A stretch of DNA of 64,000 nt from a virus: positions 19,985 to 83,984 of IMG/VR virus record IMGVR_UViG_3300002350_000003; one strand, 5' to 3'. The notes under the pieces are model-generated. The model was not told where the DNA came from, made no database searches, and was given only the letters and a program-made list of their open reading frames with translations. Position 1 is the stretch's first letter. Each line of letters opens with the position of its first letter. The translations under genes and the position numbers were made by a program. This document shows, in pieces, positions 1-9,316 of the stretch.

Positions 1-296
1 AAACAGTTTTCTAGCCACTTTTTACCCGGAATGGTATCATCATCAATTACACACACGTATTTAGTTCTTGCATTTAAAGCTACGGCAAATCTTCCCCAGC
101 TACCATAATCAGTGTTTGATATTATTGTATTGCACTGGTTTAATATATCTCTGTCAAATTGTACATTATCAACAACATTGACCCACATCATTATATCTAT
201 ATCACTCACTGTTTGAGATTTGATGGCTTCAAACTGTTGCTTTAAAACGTGCGGCCTTTTGAATCCGCTAAGAACTATAGTAATTAGATTACTCAT
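1..296 (-). CDS. Glycosyltransferase family 2-like protein, partial (C-terminus outside window)
   Basis: The minus-strand frame starts with ATG at 296 and is still open at base 1, so about 98 N-terminal residues are visible. It begins MSNLITIVLSGFKRPHVLKQ, the usual first beta strand of a GT-A glycosyltransferase. Near residue 90 it has VIDDDTIPG, a DXD-type metal and sugar-nucleotide site. The family transfers a sugar from a nucleotide-sugar donor; the acceptor cannot be told. The ATG overlaps the stop codon of the upstream gene (ATGA at 293-296), so the two are translationally coupled. It is the last visible gene of a glycosyltransferase island. Family assignment is fairly secure; substrate is unknown. 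Confidence 0.75.
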   Translation of the reverse strand, partial: MSNLITIVLSGFKRPHVLKQQFEAIKSQTVSDIDIMMWVNVVDNVQFDRDILNQCNTIISNTDYGSWGRFAVALNARTKYVCVIDDDTIPGKKWLENC

Positions 297-1102
297 TTAA
301 TTTCTCCAATAATTTTAGTAAGTTCTGATGCTTTGTCATCAATATGTAAACTATTTAATAGTGTTTTTAGTCTGTGTAAACAAGTGTGCTTGTTTTTTAC
401 TGATGATAATAATTTTTGCCCCTTGAATATATCGTCTATTTTATCTAGATCCTTGGTGTCTTTTGTGTCAAATGTGACCTTAGTTCCACTATATATAGAA
501 TTAAAAGCTAATTGTGAACCTATATATGATCTACCCTTAAACACAATCTCTTTGTAGTTACGGAATAAAGTGTTCAAAACATGAACAGGCAAAATAAAAT
601 CTACTTTATCAGCTAACTTATGATTCCATGAAGAGTAATGATAAGTTCCATCTAATTCCACTATATCCTCTTCTTTTTCTACAAAAATCAATTTTTCTAT
701 AGAATATTCAGCATTTCCAGAATTCAAAAATATATCTGCTGATTCTAGTATTTTAATATATGAGCCATTCTTTAGCTCAAGATTGCTATTTCCAAAAAAT
801 TTAGCATTTATTTTTTTGTCACTTAATGAGGCGGCAAAATCTTCTAATGATGTAGTATCTATATTATTGATATTTATTAATAGTGATATATTTTTATTGG
901 ATAACATATAGTGTATCATATCTTTTGAAACACCGCTTATGTGAGTTATTAAAATATCCGGCTTGAAAAGATCAAATTCGTCATATATGCTGCTTCTACT
1001 ATCGAAAATCTTAGACTCGATATTTATCTTAGAGAGGGCAGCATTGATATAAAACGGCTCAGTATTCCAAGGTGTGCTGTAATCAGATATTAAAAATTTC
1101 AT
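293..1102 (-). CDS. Hypothetical protein of the glycosyltransferase island, possibly GT-B-like
   Basis: The 269-residue protein begins MKFLISDYSTPWNTEPFYIN and has an alternating strand/helix pattern like the N-terminal Rossmann half of GT-B glycosyltransferases, including DILITHISGVS near residue 50. The C-terminal part (GRSYIGSQLAFNSIYSGTKV, about residues 193-212) looks like a conserved closing segment, but I see no clear nucleotide-sugar motif. A RBS (AAAGGAT) precedes the ATG. It overlaps the nucleotidyltransferase gene upstream by 20 bases and the GT2 gene downstream by 4. The glycan-related role is inferred from context only. Confidence 0.6.
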   Translation of the reverse strand: MKFLISDYSTPWNTEPFYINAALSKINIESKIFDSRSSIYDEFDLFKPDILITHISGVSKDMIHYMLSNKNISLLININNIDTTSLEDFAASLSDKKINAKFFGNSNLELKNGSYIKILESADIFLNSGNAEYSIEKLIFVEKEEDIVELDGTYHYSSWNHKLADKVDFILPVHVLNTLFRNYKEIVFKGRSYIGSQLAFNSIYSGTKVTFDTKDTKDLDKIDDIFKGQKLLSSVKNKHTCLHRLKTLLNSLHIDDKASELTKIIGEIK

Positions 1103-1844
1103 GATTATCCTTTATAGTGTGATAAGTTTTGATGTTATTTATTTTATAGATCGGAAATTTGTTTTCGATGCAAGAAATGGAGTAATCATTTTTGATAATG
1201 TCGTTTATAGCTTCAAAGATAAACTTTTTCTTACTATCTTGATGATTCAAAAATTTTCGTAATGTGTCTATTACCTCTGCACCGTTTAAATATAATAGCT
1301 CTGACCAAGTTTTATATGCACCAAAAGAAAAATGCTCTGCTATATTTTGAGAGTTTACATTTATGCCAATCTCTAGGTTTTCGCATGGGTTTCGTTCAAC
1401 AACGGCACATATTTTATTAGTATCTATTAGCGATAAAGCTTTTTTGTTTATTAATAGACTCCCATCCACGACAAGAATTTTCTCATTAAAAGTATTATTA
1501 ATTGCTATTCTGAAGCCCTCACATGAATTGCAAGATCCAAATACTTGATTTTCAACTATTCTTATATTAAGATTTTTATACTTTGAGCGTATATACTTTG
1601 ATATCTTTTCACCATCAAACCCAATGCAAACTATTATTTCGCTATTTGGGAAACATTTTTTAATGCATTCTATTTGTATATCTATTAACACTTTCTTATT
1701 TATTTGAATCAATGATACTGGACCATAAGATTTCATTCTATATCCCGGCAGATCACATAGCATTATTATTGTAACAAAATCATGTATTTTTTCTTCGGCC
1801 TGTTTTTTGATTATTGTTCGTTTTTTCTTTATTATTCTTACCAT
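1083..1844 (-). CDS. Nucleotidyltransferase-like protein (NTP_transferase fold)
   Basis: The 253-residue protein resembles small sugar-phosphate or phosphocholine nucleotidyltransferases. After a basic N-terminus, residues about 40-75 contain GPVSLIQINKKVLIDIQIE followed by SEIIVCIGFDGEKI, the first Rossmann unit of the fold. ILVVDGSLLIN near residue 125 matches the position of the metal-binding Asp segment. The usual GxGxRL nucleotide loop is not clear (MKSYGPVSLI stands in its place), so catalytic competence is uncertain. It would activate a sugar or alcohol phosphate for the neighbouring glycosyltransferases. The ATG follows the upstream stop directly (TAAATG). Confidence 0.5.
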   Translation of the reverse strand: MVRIIKKKRTIIKKQAEEKIHDFVTIIMLCDLPGYRMKSYGPVSLIQINKKVLIDIQIECIKKCFPNSEIIVCIGFDGEKISKYIRSKYKNLNIRIVENQVFGSCNSCEGFRIAINNTFNEKILVVDGSLLINKKALSLIDTNKICAVVERNPCENLEIGINVNSQNIAEHFSFGAYKTWSELLYLNGAEVIDTLRKFLNHQDSKKKFIFEAINDIIKNDYSISCIENKFPIYKINNIKTYHTIKDNHEIFNI

Positions 1845-2570
1845 TTAGAACTCAATATATAAGTTGTTATTTTTTATTTGTTGTTCTACTTCTGGGTATT
1901 TATTTTCGAAATCTAAATACAATTCTGGATATAGTATTTTAAAAGCTAATGTTGATATAGCTGTTTTCGATCCACTCTTAAATATTAGACCTCTCCCAAG
2001 ATCCTCATTTATAATAGTATCAATATCTAGTATAAATTTTTCTATTCCTATGTAATTAGTTTCATCTACTATGGTATGAAATGCACTAGCAGACTTGAGT
2101 AATGTCAAGTATATGTATTCGGCCTTATTAATGTACATAGAGACAAATATGTTATGATCAGTATAAACTAGATTTTTGATTTTCTCTTTTTTGTCATCAG
2201 AAATTTGATATGAATGAAACAACTTTAGTATGTATTTTTTATTGATTGTTGATAAAAGTGATTGAATATATTCCATCATTTCATCATCTATATTATCGCA
2301 ATTAATTAAAATATCACAGGTTATTGAAGATTCAAGCCTTGCTTTGCTTAAATCCTTTTGTCCATTATTCCAATCCTTAGTTTTGTATAGGTTACATATT
2401 CTATTTATTACAAAAAACTCTTTTTCGTTATCATAGGCTTCTATAATATCCTTTTTGAATTTTTCTATCCGATTAGCTTCACATGCAACCTGAGTGTTAT
2501 CTTCGTATATGGCAAAGATACATTCTTTACAGCTAGTTTGGCTAATTGTGCCTGACGGCATGTAATTCAT
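1845..2570 (-). CDS. Hypothetical protein with N-terminal cysteine cluster
   Basis: I do not recognise the 241-residue protein. It begins MNYMPSGTISQTSCKECIFA, with CxxC at about residues 14-17, a third Cys in TQVACEANRIEKF and a fourth in FFVINRICNLYKT. This four-Cys arrangement could bind zinc or an iron-sulfur cluster. The rest is charged and probably alpha/beta. Start 2570 is supported by AAGGA eight bases upstream. It overlaps the methyltransferase-like gene by 29 bases and sits among glycosyltransferases, so a surface-glycan role is possible but not shown. Confidence 0.6.
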   Translation of the reverse strand: MNYMPSGTISQTSCKECIFAIYEDNTQVACEANRIEKFKKDIIEAYDNEKEFFVINRICNLYKTKDWNNGQKDLSKARLESSITCDILINCDNIDDEMMEYIQSLLSTINKKYILKLFHSYQISDDKKEKIKNLVYTDHNIFVSMYINKAEYIYLTLLKSASAFHTIVDETNYIGIEKFILDIDTIINEDLGRGLIFKSGSKTAISTLAFKILYPELYLDFENKYPEVEQQIKNNNLYIEF

Positions 2571-2958
2571 ATGTCGATCCTTTCAAAAACATTTTTTCAG
2601 TTTTGATGCCTAATGCATCTAATCTATCAGATAGATTTTTGCAGTCATAAATAGCTTTTCTGTTATATACGACCTCATTGAATACATCGCAGTCAAGAAC
2701 CTTATTTATCATATCCATGCATAGACAATTTGCATCAACCCCAGTAATTAAGAGATTACCATTCATTCTAAGTAATTGTCTTATCTTTCCAAGAAAATTA
2801 TTGATGTTATTGTGTGGTACTTGCTCTATGGTATTTATCATCACGATAGAACTGATAGAATTATCTGGTACATCTAAATTGATCATACCATTTTCTATCA
2901 TAACTGGATTATAACCATCTACGCAGTCAGATATATCGTTTAATATCTGTATCTTCAT
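2542..2958 (-). CDS. Short SAM-dependent methyltransferase-like protein
   Basis: At 138 residues this resembles the middle of a class I methyltransferase of the Methyltransf_11 type. LDVPDNSISSIVMINTIEQV (about 28-47) matches the post-motif segment D-x-S-x-D-x-V, and the helix LGKIRQLLRMNGNLLITG matches the strand that follows. The N-terminal GxGxG SAM loop is missing, so it is either a truncated family member or a partner subunit without catalysis. It starts 4 bases inside the end of the upstream GT4 gene. Its position suggests modification of a sugar or lipid-linked intermediate (inference). Confidence 0.5.
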   Translation of the reverse strand: MKIQILNDISDCVDGYNPVMIENGMINLDVPDNSISSIVMINTIEQVPHNNINNFLGKIRQLLRMNGNLLITGVDANCLCMDMINKVLDCDVFNEVVYNRKAIYDCKNLSDRLDALGIKTEKMFLKGSTYELHAVRHN

Positions 2959-3947
2959 TTTGTTGATTCCTCATAGGCTTCATCGAACAACTTATTCCAA
3001 TTATTTACAAACTGTGTTTCTGAAAAATTATCTTCTATAGTTTTTCTAGCATTAGCACCGATTTTTTCTCTTAGGCTTTTATCATTTAATAGTAATTCTA
3101 GATATGACCTTAACTCACCCTCGTTATTTGAGATAAAGCCATTTTCTCCATTCTTGATTATCTTTGGTATCATGCACGTTGCCGTGGAAACAACAGCACA
3201 CCCACAGGACATAGCCTCTAGCAAAGACATGGGTATTGGACTAAGAGTTGAACTATTAAAATATACAGCGCACTGATTATATGAATCGACCAAATCATTT
3301 ATACTTTTAGCAGCTTCTGAAAGCCCTTCTGTATCTCCTATTAGTTTTGTATTTAGTCCACTTGTTATTCTTTTCCACCCGGAGAAATTCAAACAATAAT
3401 CTCTTTTAACAAAGTCATTAGCAACTGTTAAAATTGTATTATTTTTTTCAATGTCTTTGACACTAAAGGTGCTGGTATCTAATCCATGATGAATAACTTT
3501 TCCATCTAACTCCCAAGCAGATCTAGAAAAATCCGATATAAAAACATTTATGTCGCCATTCATACTCCGCATTTCTTCAATTTGCTTTTGTGCCATTGAA
3601 TTAGGGGTTGGTAAGGTGTGTTCTAAACATATGATTGGCAATCCAAGCTGCCTATTTATATTTTGAGCCATTTGAAACTGTCCAAATTTGCTCTGAACAA
3701 GAATCATATCAAAATTTAAATAATCACACAATTGATTTTCTGGTAGAATATGATAATTTGCTGGAATATCTGTTTGATTTGAATTCCACTTTTTCATGTT
3801 TGAAATATTCAACGCATAAAACTCATGATTTGTTTTACATAGCCCTGTCTCATACCTTTCGTGAGTAGGAAAAGTAAGAATATTATACTTATCCTTTTTT
3901 GGACTATTTGCTAGACTAATAATTCTATTTGTTGTATTATTCAGCAT
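2955..3947 (-). CDS. Glycosyltransferase family 4 (GT-B fold)
   Basis: The 330-residue protein has the C-terminal GT4 signature: after KVIHHGLDTSTF (about 153-164) comes SLLEAMSCGCAVVST (about 245), the conserved E-x7-E/EAxxCG nucleotide-sugar site. The usual closing helices follow (ARKTIEDNFSETQFVNNW). The family makes glycosidic bonds with retention from UDP/GDP-sugars. The N-terminal acceptor domain is short. A RBS (AAGGAA) precedes the ATG. It overlaps the upstream GT4 gene by 11 bases. Acceptor unknown. Confidence 0.85.
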   Translation of the reverse strand: MLNNTTNRIISLANSPKKDKYNILTFPTHERYETGLCKTNHEFYALNISNMKKWNSNQTDIPANYHILPENQLCDYLNFDMILVQSKFGQFQMAQNINRQLGLPIICLEHTLPTPNSMAQKQIEEMRSMNGDINVFISDFSRSAWELDGKVIHHGLDTSTFSVKDIEKNNTILTVANDFVKRDYCLNFSGWKRITSGLNTKLIGDTEGLSEAAKSINDLVDSYNQCAVYFNSSTLSPIPMSLLEAMSCGCAVVSTATCMIPKIIKNGENGFISNNEGELRSYLELLLNDKSLREKIGANARKTIEDNFSETQFVNNWNKLFDEAYEESTK

Positions 3948-5052
3948 TTAGTATTTCCTTTATAATATTTCCCACATTTTCATAAGAAAACTTTTCTGCA
4001 CACTCTAGCCCTTTTGTTTTATCTATATTACCCCTATTGTCATAATAGAATCTCATGGCAGATTTTATCTCTTGCTCATCTGGAGTAAACCACAATTCCC
4101 TACCGGTAAAAATATTGGGAAAAGCAGAATCAGAATGTTCACAAACAGACTGTACCCCATTTATTAGTGTTCCATGATTTCTATCTAAGATATATTCTTT
4201 TGGTCCACCCTCATTGCTACATATTGGAGTATTGCCAAAGCACATAGCATCAAATGAAGGAATAGACCACCCTTCACCGTGAGTTGTGTTGACCATACAA
4301 TCACAAGATTTATGTAATATATCTATCTCTTCTGAAGTCATTTCGTCTGATATTATGATTTCTTCATGATAATCTTCAATCTTAGGATAGATTCTTAGAG
4401 TCTTTTTAATTGAATCACACATACTTTTTACATGATTTTTTAAATCTGTTGAATTTACTCCAAATTTCTTAATCTTAAGAACCAACGAAACCGGCTCATA
4501 TGCATGAAATTCGCTATGAAAAGATTTGATAACTGATTCTATATTTTTTCTTTCATTTATATCTGCAATATAATAAAATTTGAAGCTGCTATTTTTAGCT
4601 CCAAAATTAACTCTCGTCTTTATGTCTTTTTTGTATCTACTAATATCAAATGCGTGTGGAACGTATTTTACATTACTAAAGCCATCTTTTTTCATATTAT
4701 GCAATTGAGTATTATTTGGAACCCATATTTCATCAACAAGACTCAGGCTTGTTTTCCAAGGATTGTATTTTAAAGTATTAGACTCACCAACATAGTAGGC
4801 AATATTCTTTTTGAACTTAGAAGTTCCAACTATATGGTGTGGTAATAGGTGCTGGATGCAAAAATCAATATTGTCTAAAGACTTTTTTTCTAGCTCTGTT
4901 ATCTTATCTGGTATACTAAATGGTTTTGGTGTTAGTTTTACATTCCTACAAACTACATCTATACCAGCTGAATCTATAGCATGTATTAAATCTATAGCTG
5001 CTTTTGACCAGCCGCTACTTTCTTTATAATGTCCTATATATAATAATTTCAT
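3937..5052 (-). CDS. Glycosyltransferase family 4 (GT-B fold)
   Basis: The 371-residue protein opens MKLLYIGHYKESSGWSKAA, a typical GT-B first strand and loop. It has DEIWVPNNTQLHNMKKDGF (acceptor domain end), VPHAFDISRY and, near residue 265, GEGWSIPSFDAMCFGNTPI, the GEGxxxPxxE/D nucleotide-sugar motif of GT4 enzymes. Asp replaces the more common Glu. It starts 4 bases inside the next GT gene upstream (ATGA-type overlap), showing one transcription unit. Donor and acceptor cannot be inferred. Confidence 0.85.
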   Translation of the reverse strand: MKLLYIGHYKESSGWSKAAIDLIHAIDSAGIDVVCRNVKLTPKPFSIPDKITELEKKSLDNIDFCIQHLLPHHIVGTSKFKKNIAYYVGESNTLKYNPWKTSLSLVDEIWVPNNTQLHNMKKDGFSNVKYVPHAFDISRYKKDIKTRVNFGAKNSSFKFYYIADINERKNIESVIKSFHSEFHAYEPVSLVLKIKKFGVNSTDLKNHVKSMCDSIKKTLRIYPKIEDYHEEIIISDEMTSEEIDILHKSCDCMVNTTHGEGWSIPSFDAMCFGNTPICSNEGGPKEYILDRNHGTLINGVQSVCEHSDSAFPNIFTGRELWFTPDEQEIKSAMRFYYDNRGNIDKTKGLECAEKFSYENVGNIIKEILNAE

Positions 5053-6719
5053 GTCATCCCTCTAGCTTTCAGCATTTCGATTCTTTTGTTTTCCCAAAAA
5101 TTTCTTCTTTGGCATAAATAAGCCATTTGATCATAAGCGGTATTAAAATCAAATGCATTTCTGCTATTTTTTCCATCAAACATAGATGAATTTTCATTAA
5201 AATACATTCCACCAGTTGTGGATGTAGAACTTTGATATGTCAAATCTCTTATCATCCTTGATTCAAAGTATGAATTTAATCTTTCTGGTTCTCCTAGCAC
5301 TTCCGCAATGAGCCATCTAGCAATATCTTTATGCGGTATGTTATTAGGTAATTTTTCTGGCTTTGGTTTTGGGGTAGATATCCTTGGTTGATTTTTCCAA
5401 TTATCAAAATCTTCTGATATTTCTATACTATCAAAGAAACTTTCCCAAGCACTTCCGCTCTTATCCCACTGATAATGCTTTAGAAACGCTTGTCTGGTAT
5501 CAAAACCTAGTCTTCTTCTTATACTGACAGGCTGTTCGAAAAACTCTTTAAACTTTTGAGCGGCTAATATATTGTCTGGAACCGCTCTAAAACATCCAGT
5601 TTCAAGTTCTTTGTATAAAGCTTTTGGAGTAAGTGGAGTTCCACCAAGATTTCTGACTACACTTTCCATAGCAGAATAATCTGTGGCCATTACTGGTACT
5701 CCACATGCGGCGGCTTCTACTTGTGGTAATCCAAAACCCTCACAATTAGCATACTGAACATATAGATCAAACAAGTTTATGATCTTAGAAAGTTCTTCAT
5801 ATTCTACGCCGTGCTTTACGTTAGACAAAGATGAACCAAATTGACCAGTATATGGAGATTGTGTAATAGCACCCTTAAATAAAGATGGGAAAGGTTTTCC
5901 AGTTTGTCCACATATATATGTAAAATATACTTTAGATGATAGCTGGTATTGCTGTAATAACTCTGGAATGTCCCAACCTAAGTCGGGGTAACTTGTATGA
6001 CAATATAAATAATAATTACTGCTATCTTCTACGCTGTCTAATAAAAGTCTAAATGCTTGAAATAAATCTGGATATAATTTTCTTCGCTGGTTTCTCATCA
6101 CTGTTCCAATAATTTTAGCATCTGGATTAATTCCCATTGATGCTCTAAGTCCAGCCTTATCTTCTATTGGTTGATAAGCACTGTGTGCAGACGGAGGAGA
6201 AATGCCAATATAGTTTATCTTACCGCCAGACTGTTGTTTCAATACCTCGCCAGCCCACTCAGAATATGTTAAACAGGCATCAGCGGATTCATATGTTGAT
6301 ACCCACTGCCTAGCCTGCGGTCTAGCATCTACTGTGGGCATAATGCACCATTTAAAATTTCTTCTAAAGGGCGACCGTTCAGCAAAATCAAGCATCCAAA
6401 AATCTCGTATATCGCATACAACGTCTGGTAAAAAGTCTAAACATACATGCTCAAACATTGTTTCTCCAAACTGAGCCATTGGATTTTGTGCGTATTGATC
6501 TTTTTCTTCTTGTGAGCAGGAATTGTCTGGAACAACTCCATAAAATTTCCAAGGTATATTTGATGCTCTTGGGTCGCTTCTTTCGCCATATGAAGCCATT
6601 TCCGCAATATCATACTTGCCAGTGCTGTATAAATAATTGAGTATTTCTCTTGTGTAAGTAGCATAACCAGTATTTAAAAATGTTGCTTCACTGCAAAATA
6701 ATATTCTGGGTTTTCTCAT
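5049..6719 (-). CDS. Large glycosyltransferase family 4-like protein
   Basis: At 556 residues this is longer than most single-domain GT4 enzymes. The first strand is RILFCSEATFLNTGYATYTRE. The middle has SADACLTYSEWAGEVLKQQ, and the C-terminal Rossmann domain has CEGFGLPQVEAAACGVPVMA (about residues 330-349), a strong GT4 donor-site signature. A C-terminal extension of about 130 residues after QYQWDKSGSAWESFF-type sequence is unfamiliar and may bind an acceptor or partner. It overlaps genes on both sides by 4 bases. Confidence 0.85.
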   Translation of the reverse strand: MRKPRILFCSEATFLNTGYATYTREILNYLYSTGKYDIAEMASYGERSDPRASNIPWKFYGVVPDNSCSQEEKDQYAQNPMAQFGETMFEHVCLDFLPDVVCDIRDFWMLDFAERSPFRRNFKWCIMPTVDARPQARQWVSTYESADACLTYSEWAGEVLKQQSGGKINYIGISPPSAHSAYQPIEDKAGLRASMGINPDAKIIGTVMRNQRRKLYPDLFQAFRLLLDSVEDSSNYYLYCHTSYPDLGWDIPELLQQYQLSSKVYFTYICGQTGKPFPSLFKGAITQSPYTGQFGSSLSNVKHGVEYEELSKIINLFDLYVQYANCEGFGLPQVEAAACGVPVMATDYSAMESVVRNLGGTPLTPKALYKELETGCFRAVPDNILAAQKFKEFFEQPVSIRRRLGFDTRQAFLKHYQWDKSGSAWESFFDSIEISEDFDNWKNQPRISTPKPKPEKLPNNIPHKDIARWLIAEVLGEPERLNSYFESRMIRDLTYQSSTSTTGGMYFNENSSMFDGKNSRNAFDFNTAYDQMAYLCQRRNFWENKRIEMLKARGMT

Positions 6720-7381
6720 ATAAAAAATCCTATTTCTTTATCTGTTCCGGGTGAATTTTTTCTGTAAGTTTCATATCTTGAGAAGGCTATGAGCCGGTTT
6801 TTATATACGCAGCACCACCTATTATTCATTGGAGTTTCTTGTCCTATACCTATAATTTTATCATTATCAATATAGTCATTTGATATAACCTCATCTACTG
6901 AAAGGAAGTTTTTAATATTTTTATACATATCTCTAGTAGTAAAATAGAAGGCGTCATTTGATGAGGTCGGATTCATTATGTCTAATATGCAATTTTTAAT
7001 GATTGGGTGATCTGATTCACAATATAAAAGAGCTTGAAATGTAGTATTCTGGCAAGCACCAGAATTAATGCTGAAAAATTCTATGTTATCAGAAATATAA
7101 CTTGATATTGGGGCAATATGTTCAATGTCTATATCGCAATAATAACCACCATACTTTAGTAGATAACAATATCTAAAAAAATCACCTCTTGTGCATCCAA
7201 GATTTAGGCTATTAAAAAAGTCTACATACGATGAATCGTATTCTTTTGATAAGAATGAAACAATATCATTATCTGTAAAAAAGAGTAAATTTTTATCTGA
7301 ATTCAATCTTTTGATGTTATTGAATACATAGTTAGGAATATTATCATTTCTATATGTTAGTATGATATTATTTGGTATCAT
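6716..7381 (-). CDS. Glycosyltransferase family 32-like (OCH1-type DXD enzyme)
   Basis: The 221-residue protein begins MIPNNIILTYRNDNIPNY, the characteristic opening of GT32 alpha-glycosyltransferases. It has GCTRGDFFRYCYLLKYGGYY followed by CDIDIEHI (about residues 62-90), where R-x-D and D-x-D bind metal and nucleotide sugar. The C-terminal H-P-I region (SDHPIIKNCILDI) also fits. Its ATG abuts the SSB stop (TGAATG). It is the first gene of the glycosyltransferase run after the replication genes. Confidence 0.85.
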   Translation of the reverse strand: MIPNNIILTYRNDNIPNYVFNNIKRLNSDKNLLFFTDNDIVSFLSKEYDSSYVDFFNSLNLGCTRGDFFRYCYLLKYGGYYCDIDIEHIAPISSYISDNIEFFSINSGACQNTTFQALLYCESDHPIIKNCILDIMNPTSSNDAFYFTTRDMYKNIKNFLSVDEVISNDYIDNDKIIGIGQETPMNNRWCCVYKNRLIAFSRYETYRKNSPGTDKEIGFFI

Positions 7382-7693
7382 TCAGTCCTCAATGTCGCCA
7401 TGGCAAAAATCAAATTCATTTACCCTAAATATTATTTCAGAACTATCCTTATCTGGATGTTTGGCAGAAGCACTAACCACTAATTTGGTTCCTTTTGTTG
7501 CATATTTTTCTATGGTTTCTGCACCAGTATGCCAAGCTTCACAATTTATATAAGTTGGAATTCTATTTTTTTCCCCGCTTTTAGTTTTGCGGTAAGTATA
7601 GACTACCATAGTAAATTCTGCTAAAACTACATCATTCACAACAGAAACGTTGGGATTTTCTACTAAATATCCCGTAAAAGAACATATATTCAT
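7382..7693 (-). CDS. ssb: Single-stranded DNA-binding protein (OB fold), copy 1
   Basis: The 103-residue protein fits the core SSB OB-fold: MNICSFTGYLVENPNV at the start, LAEFTMVVYTYRK (strand 2), YINCEAWHTGAETIEKYATK (about 48-67) and KLVVSASAKHPDK. It would coat single-stranded DNA for the replisome. There is no acidic flexible C-terminal tail like that which recruits partners in bacterial SSB beyond the short GDIED end. GGAGATTTGA precedes the ATG. It lies just downstream of the split polymerase genes. A second, divergent SSB is at 41389-41721. Confidence 0.85.
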   Translation of the reverse strand: MNICSFTGYLVENPNVSVVNDVVLAEFTMVVYTYRKTKSGEKNRIPTYINCEAWHTGAETIEKYATKGTKLVVSASAKHPDKDSSEIIFRVNEFDFCHGDIED

Positions 7694-7744
7694 TCAAATC
7701 TCCTATCTTAATATATTAGCAACGACTGATCAAAAAAACAACCG

Positions 7745-9316
7745 TTAAATTTCATGAATCTTATCTACTATAAATGATGTATCTTTATCACTTACTGACC
7801 CACAGAAAATTAAGTTGTTTCCTTCATATAGAATATATTTATACTTTTCACGGGTCTTTGGAAATACTATAACACTGTCTAATATGCACGTATCATCCTC
7901 TATAGTCAAAAATGACATGACCTGACCCTTAGATTCGCCTTTATTGATGGTATAATCTGATAGTCTTTGAATGTTGGCAACTACGCACATATCCTTACCC
8001 TTCTTGCCATTGATTATTTCTTTGCAAGTTGTGTTAGCAGCAGAAGTGTCAGAAGTCTCAACCTTCGTCATTGTAACTGGACATCCTAGAAATTTGACCT
8101 CTTGATCTATAATCCAAGTTGGATCGTCTTCTAGATCATACGGTGGACTTACTAATAGTTGTATTTCATTTTCTATAGCCTGCTTCCTGTCAGCTTTGCT
8201 AGTTCCACCACCATCTTTTTTAGTCGGTGCTAAATCTCTCAAGCAATCCACAAAGGAACTCCACTTTTTATCACTATAATGATTTAATATCCAAGTCTGT
8301 TCTGCTTTGGTGAGAGTTCTATAAATTTCATAATCATAGAGAGCTTTGTTTCTAGTAACACTGCTCTTGAAATTTCTAAAGAATCCTATTGAGGCTAAAG
8401 CCTTGAATGCAGTAGAGCTAATATTTGATCCTATAAAAAGCAAGATTTCAAGCCAAGTAAATTCCTTTACTGGTTTACTCAAAGTCTTTTCAGCTTCATT
8501 TATAGTTTCTATTAACTTATCTCCGGTCGCACCCGTTAGTGACTTTACATCCTTAATACCAAAGTATATCTTACCACGCTTAATATTGAACTTTCTTTCA
8601 AAGTTGGTTAAGCTTGGAGTTCTTGTCTCAATATCAAATAGTTTTGCCTCAGATATCAATTCATAAACTTCTTGATGAGGGTCTTGCTTTTCATTCGCGT
8701 AGAACAGGTAAGACAAAAAGAATTCCTTGGTGTTATGAGCCTTAAAGTATGCACTCCAATAAGAACATACAGCATATGAAACACTGTGGGATTTATTAAA
8801 TGCGTATCTTGATGATTTCTCAATCCATCCGAAAATTTCTTCTGCGTTCTCCTTACTTACAATTCCAACACGCTCTGCCCCCGCTATGAATGATTTTTTG
8901 ACTTCATTCATGAGGTCAGCCTTTTTCTTTCCAATGGCCTTACGAAGAACGTCTGCCTCTTGTAAATTGAAACCAGCGATTTTCTCTGCTATACGCATAG
9001 ACTGCTCTTGATATACAAGAACTCCATATGTTGGCTTTAGAATCTCTTCAAGTGCTGGATGAAGATATGTTACTTCTTCTCTACCGTGCTTACGGTCTAC
9101 ATAATGCTGGGTCATGCTTTTCCCATCAACAATTGCTTTCAAAGTTCCCGGCCTAATGATAGCAATTAGTGCTGATAGTTCTTCAATATTATTTGGTGCA
9201 ACTTTTTTAGACCATGATTTTCCAAGGTTACTTTCTAATTGAAAGATTCCCTTAGTCTTGCCTTCTGCGAACAGTTGCCAAGTTGTTTTATCATTATAGT
9301 CTAAATTATTTAACAT
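7745..9316 (-). CDS. dnaE: DNA polymerase III alpha subunit, C-terminal half (split DnaE)
   Basis: The 523-residue protein continues DnaE exactly where the upstream gene stops. It opens with the GIFQLES element (about residues 23-29), then IIRPGTLK, the thumb/finger segments YGVLVYQEQSMRIAEKIAGF and ADVLRKAIGKKK, and FNKSHSVSYA. A C-terminal OB-fold ends the protein (residues about 430-523). These are the fingers, clamp-binding and OB regions; it lacks the palm aspartates. I chose ATG 9316, which has GGAAA upstream, over 9346. Gene order is N-half, exonuclease, C-half, with overlaps. The two halves must assemble into one polymerase. Confidence 0.9.
   Translation of the reverse strand: MLNNLDYNDKTTWQLFAEGKTKGIFQLESNLGKSWSKKVAPNNIEELSALIAIIRPGTLKAIVDGKSMTQHYVDRKHGREEVTYLHPALEEILKPTYGVLVYQEQSMRIAEKIAGFNLQEADVLRKAIGKKKADLMNEVKKSFIAGAERVGIVSKENAEEIFGWIEKSSRYAFNKSHSVSYAVCSYWSAYFKAHNTKEFFLSYLFYANEKQDPHQEVYELISEAKLFDIETRTPSLTNFERKFNIKRGKIYFGIKDVKSLTGATGDKLIETINEAEKTLSKPVKEFTWLEILLFIGSNISSTAFKALASIGFFRNFKSSVTRNKALYDYEIYRTLTKAEQTWILNHYSDKKWSSFVDCLRDLAPTKKDGGGTSKADRKQAIENEIQLLVSPPYDLEDDPTWIIDQEVKFLGCPVTMTKVETSDTSAANTTCKEIINGKKGKDMCVVANIQRLSDYTINKGESKGQVMSFLTIEDDTCILDSVIVFPKTREKYKYILYEGNNLIFCGSVSDKDTSFIVDKIHEI

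Noticed and set aside
7694-7744. Promoter in the gap before the first SSB gene
   Set aside because: TTGATC and TAAGAT are present but weak; not called.
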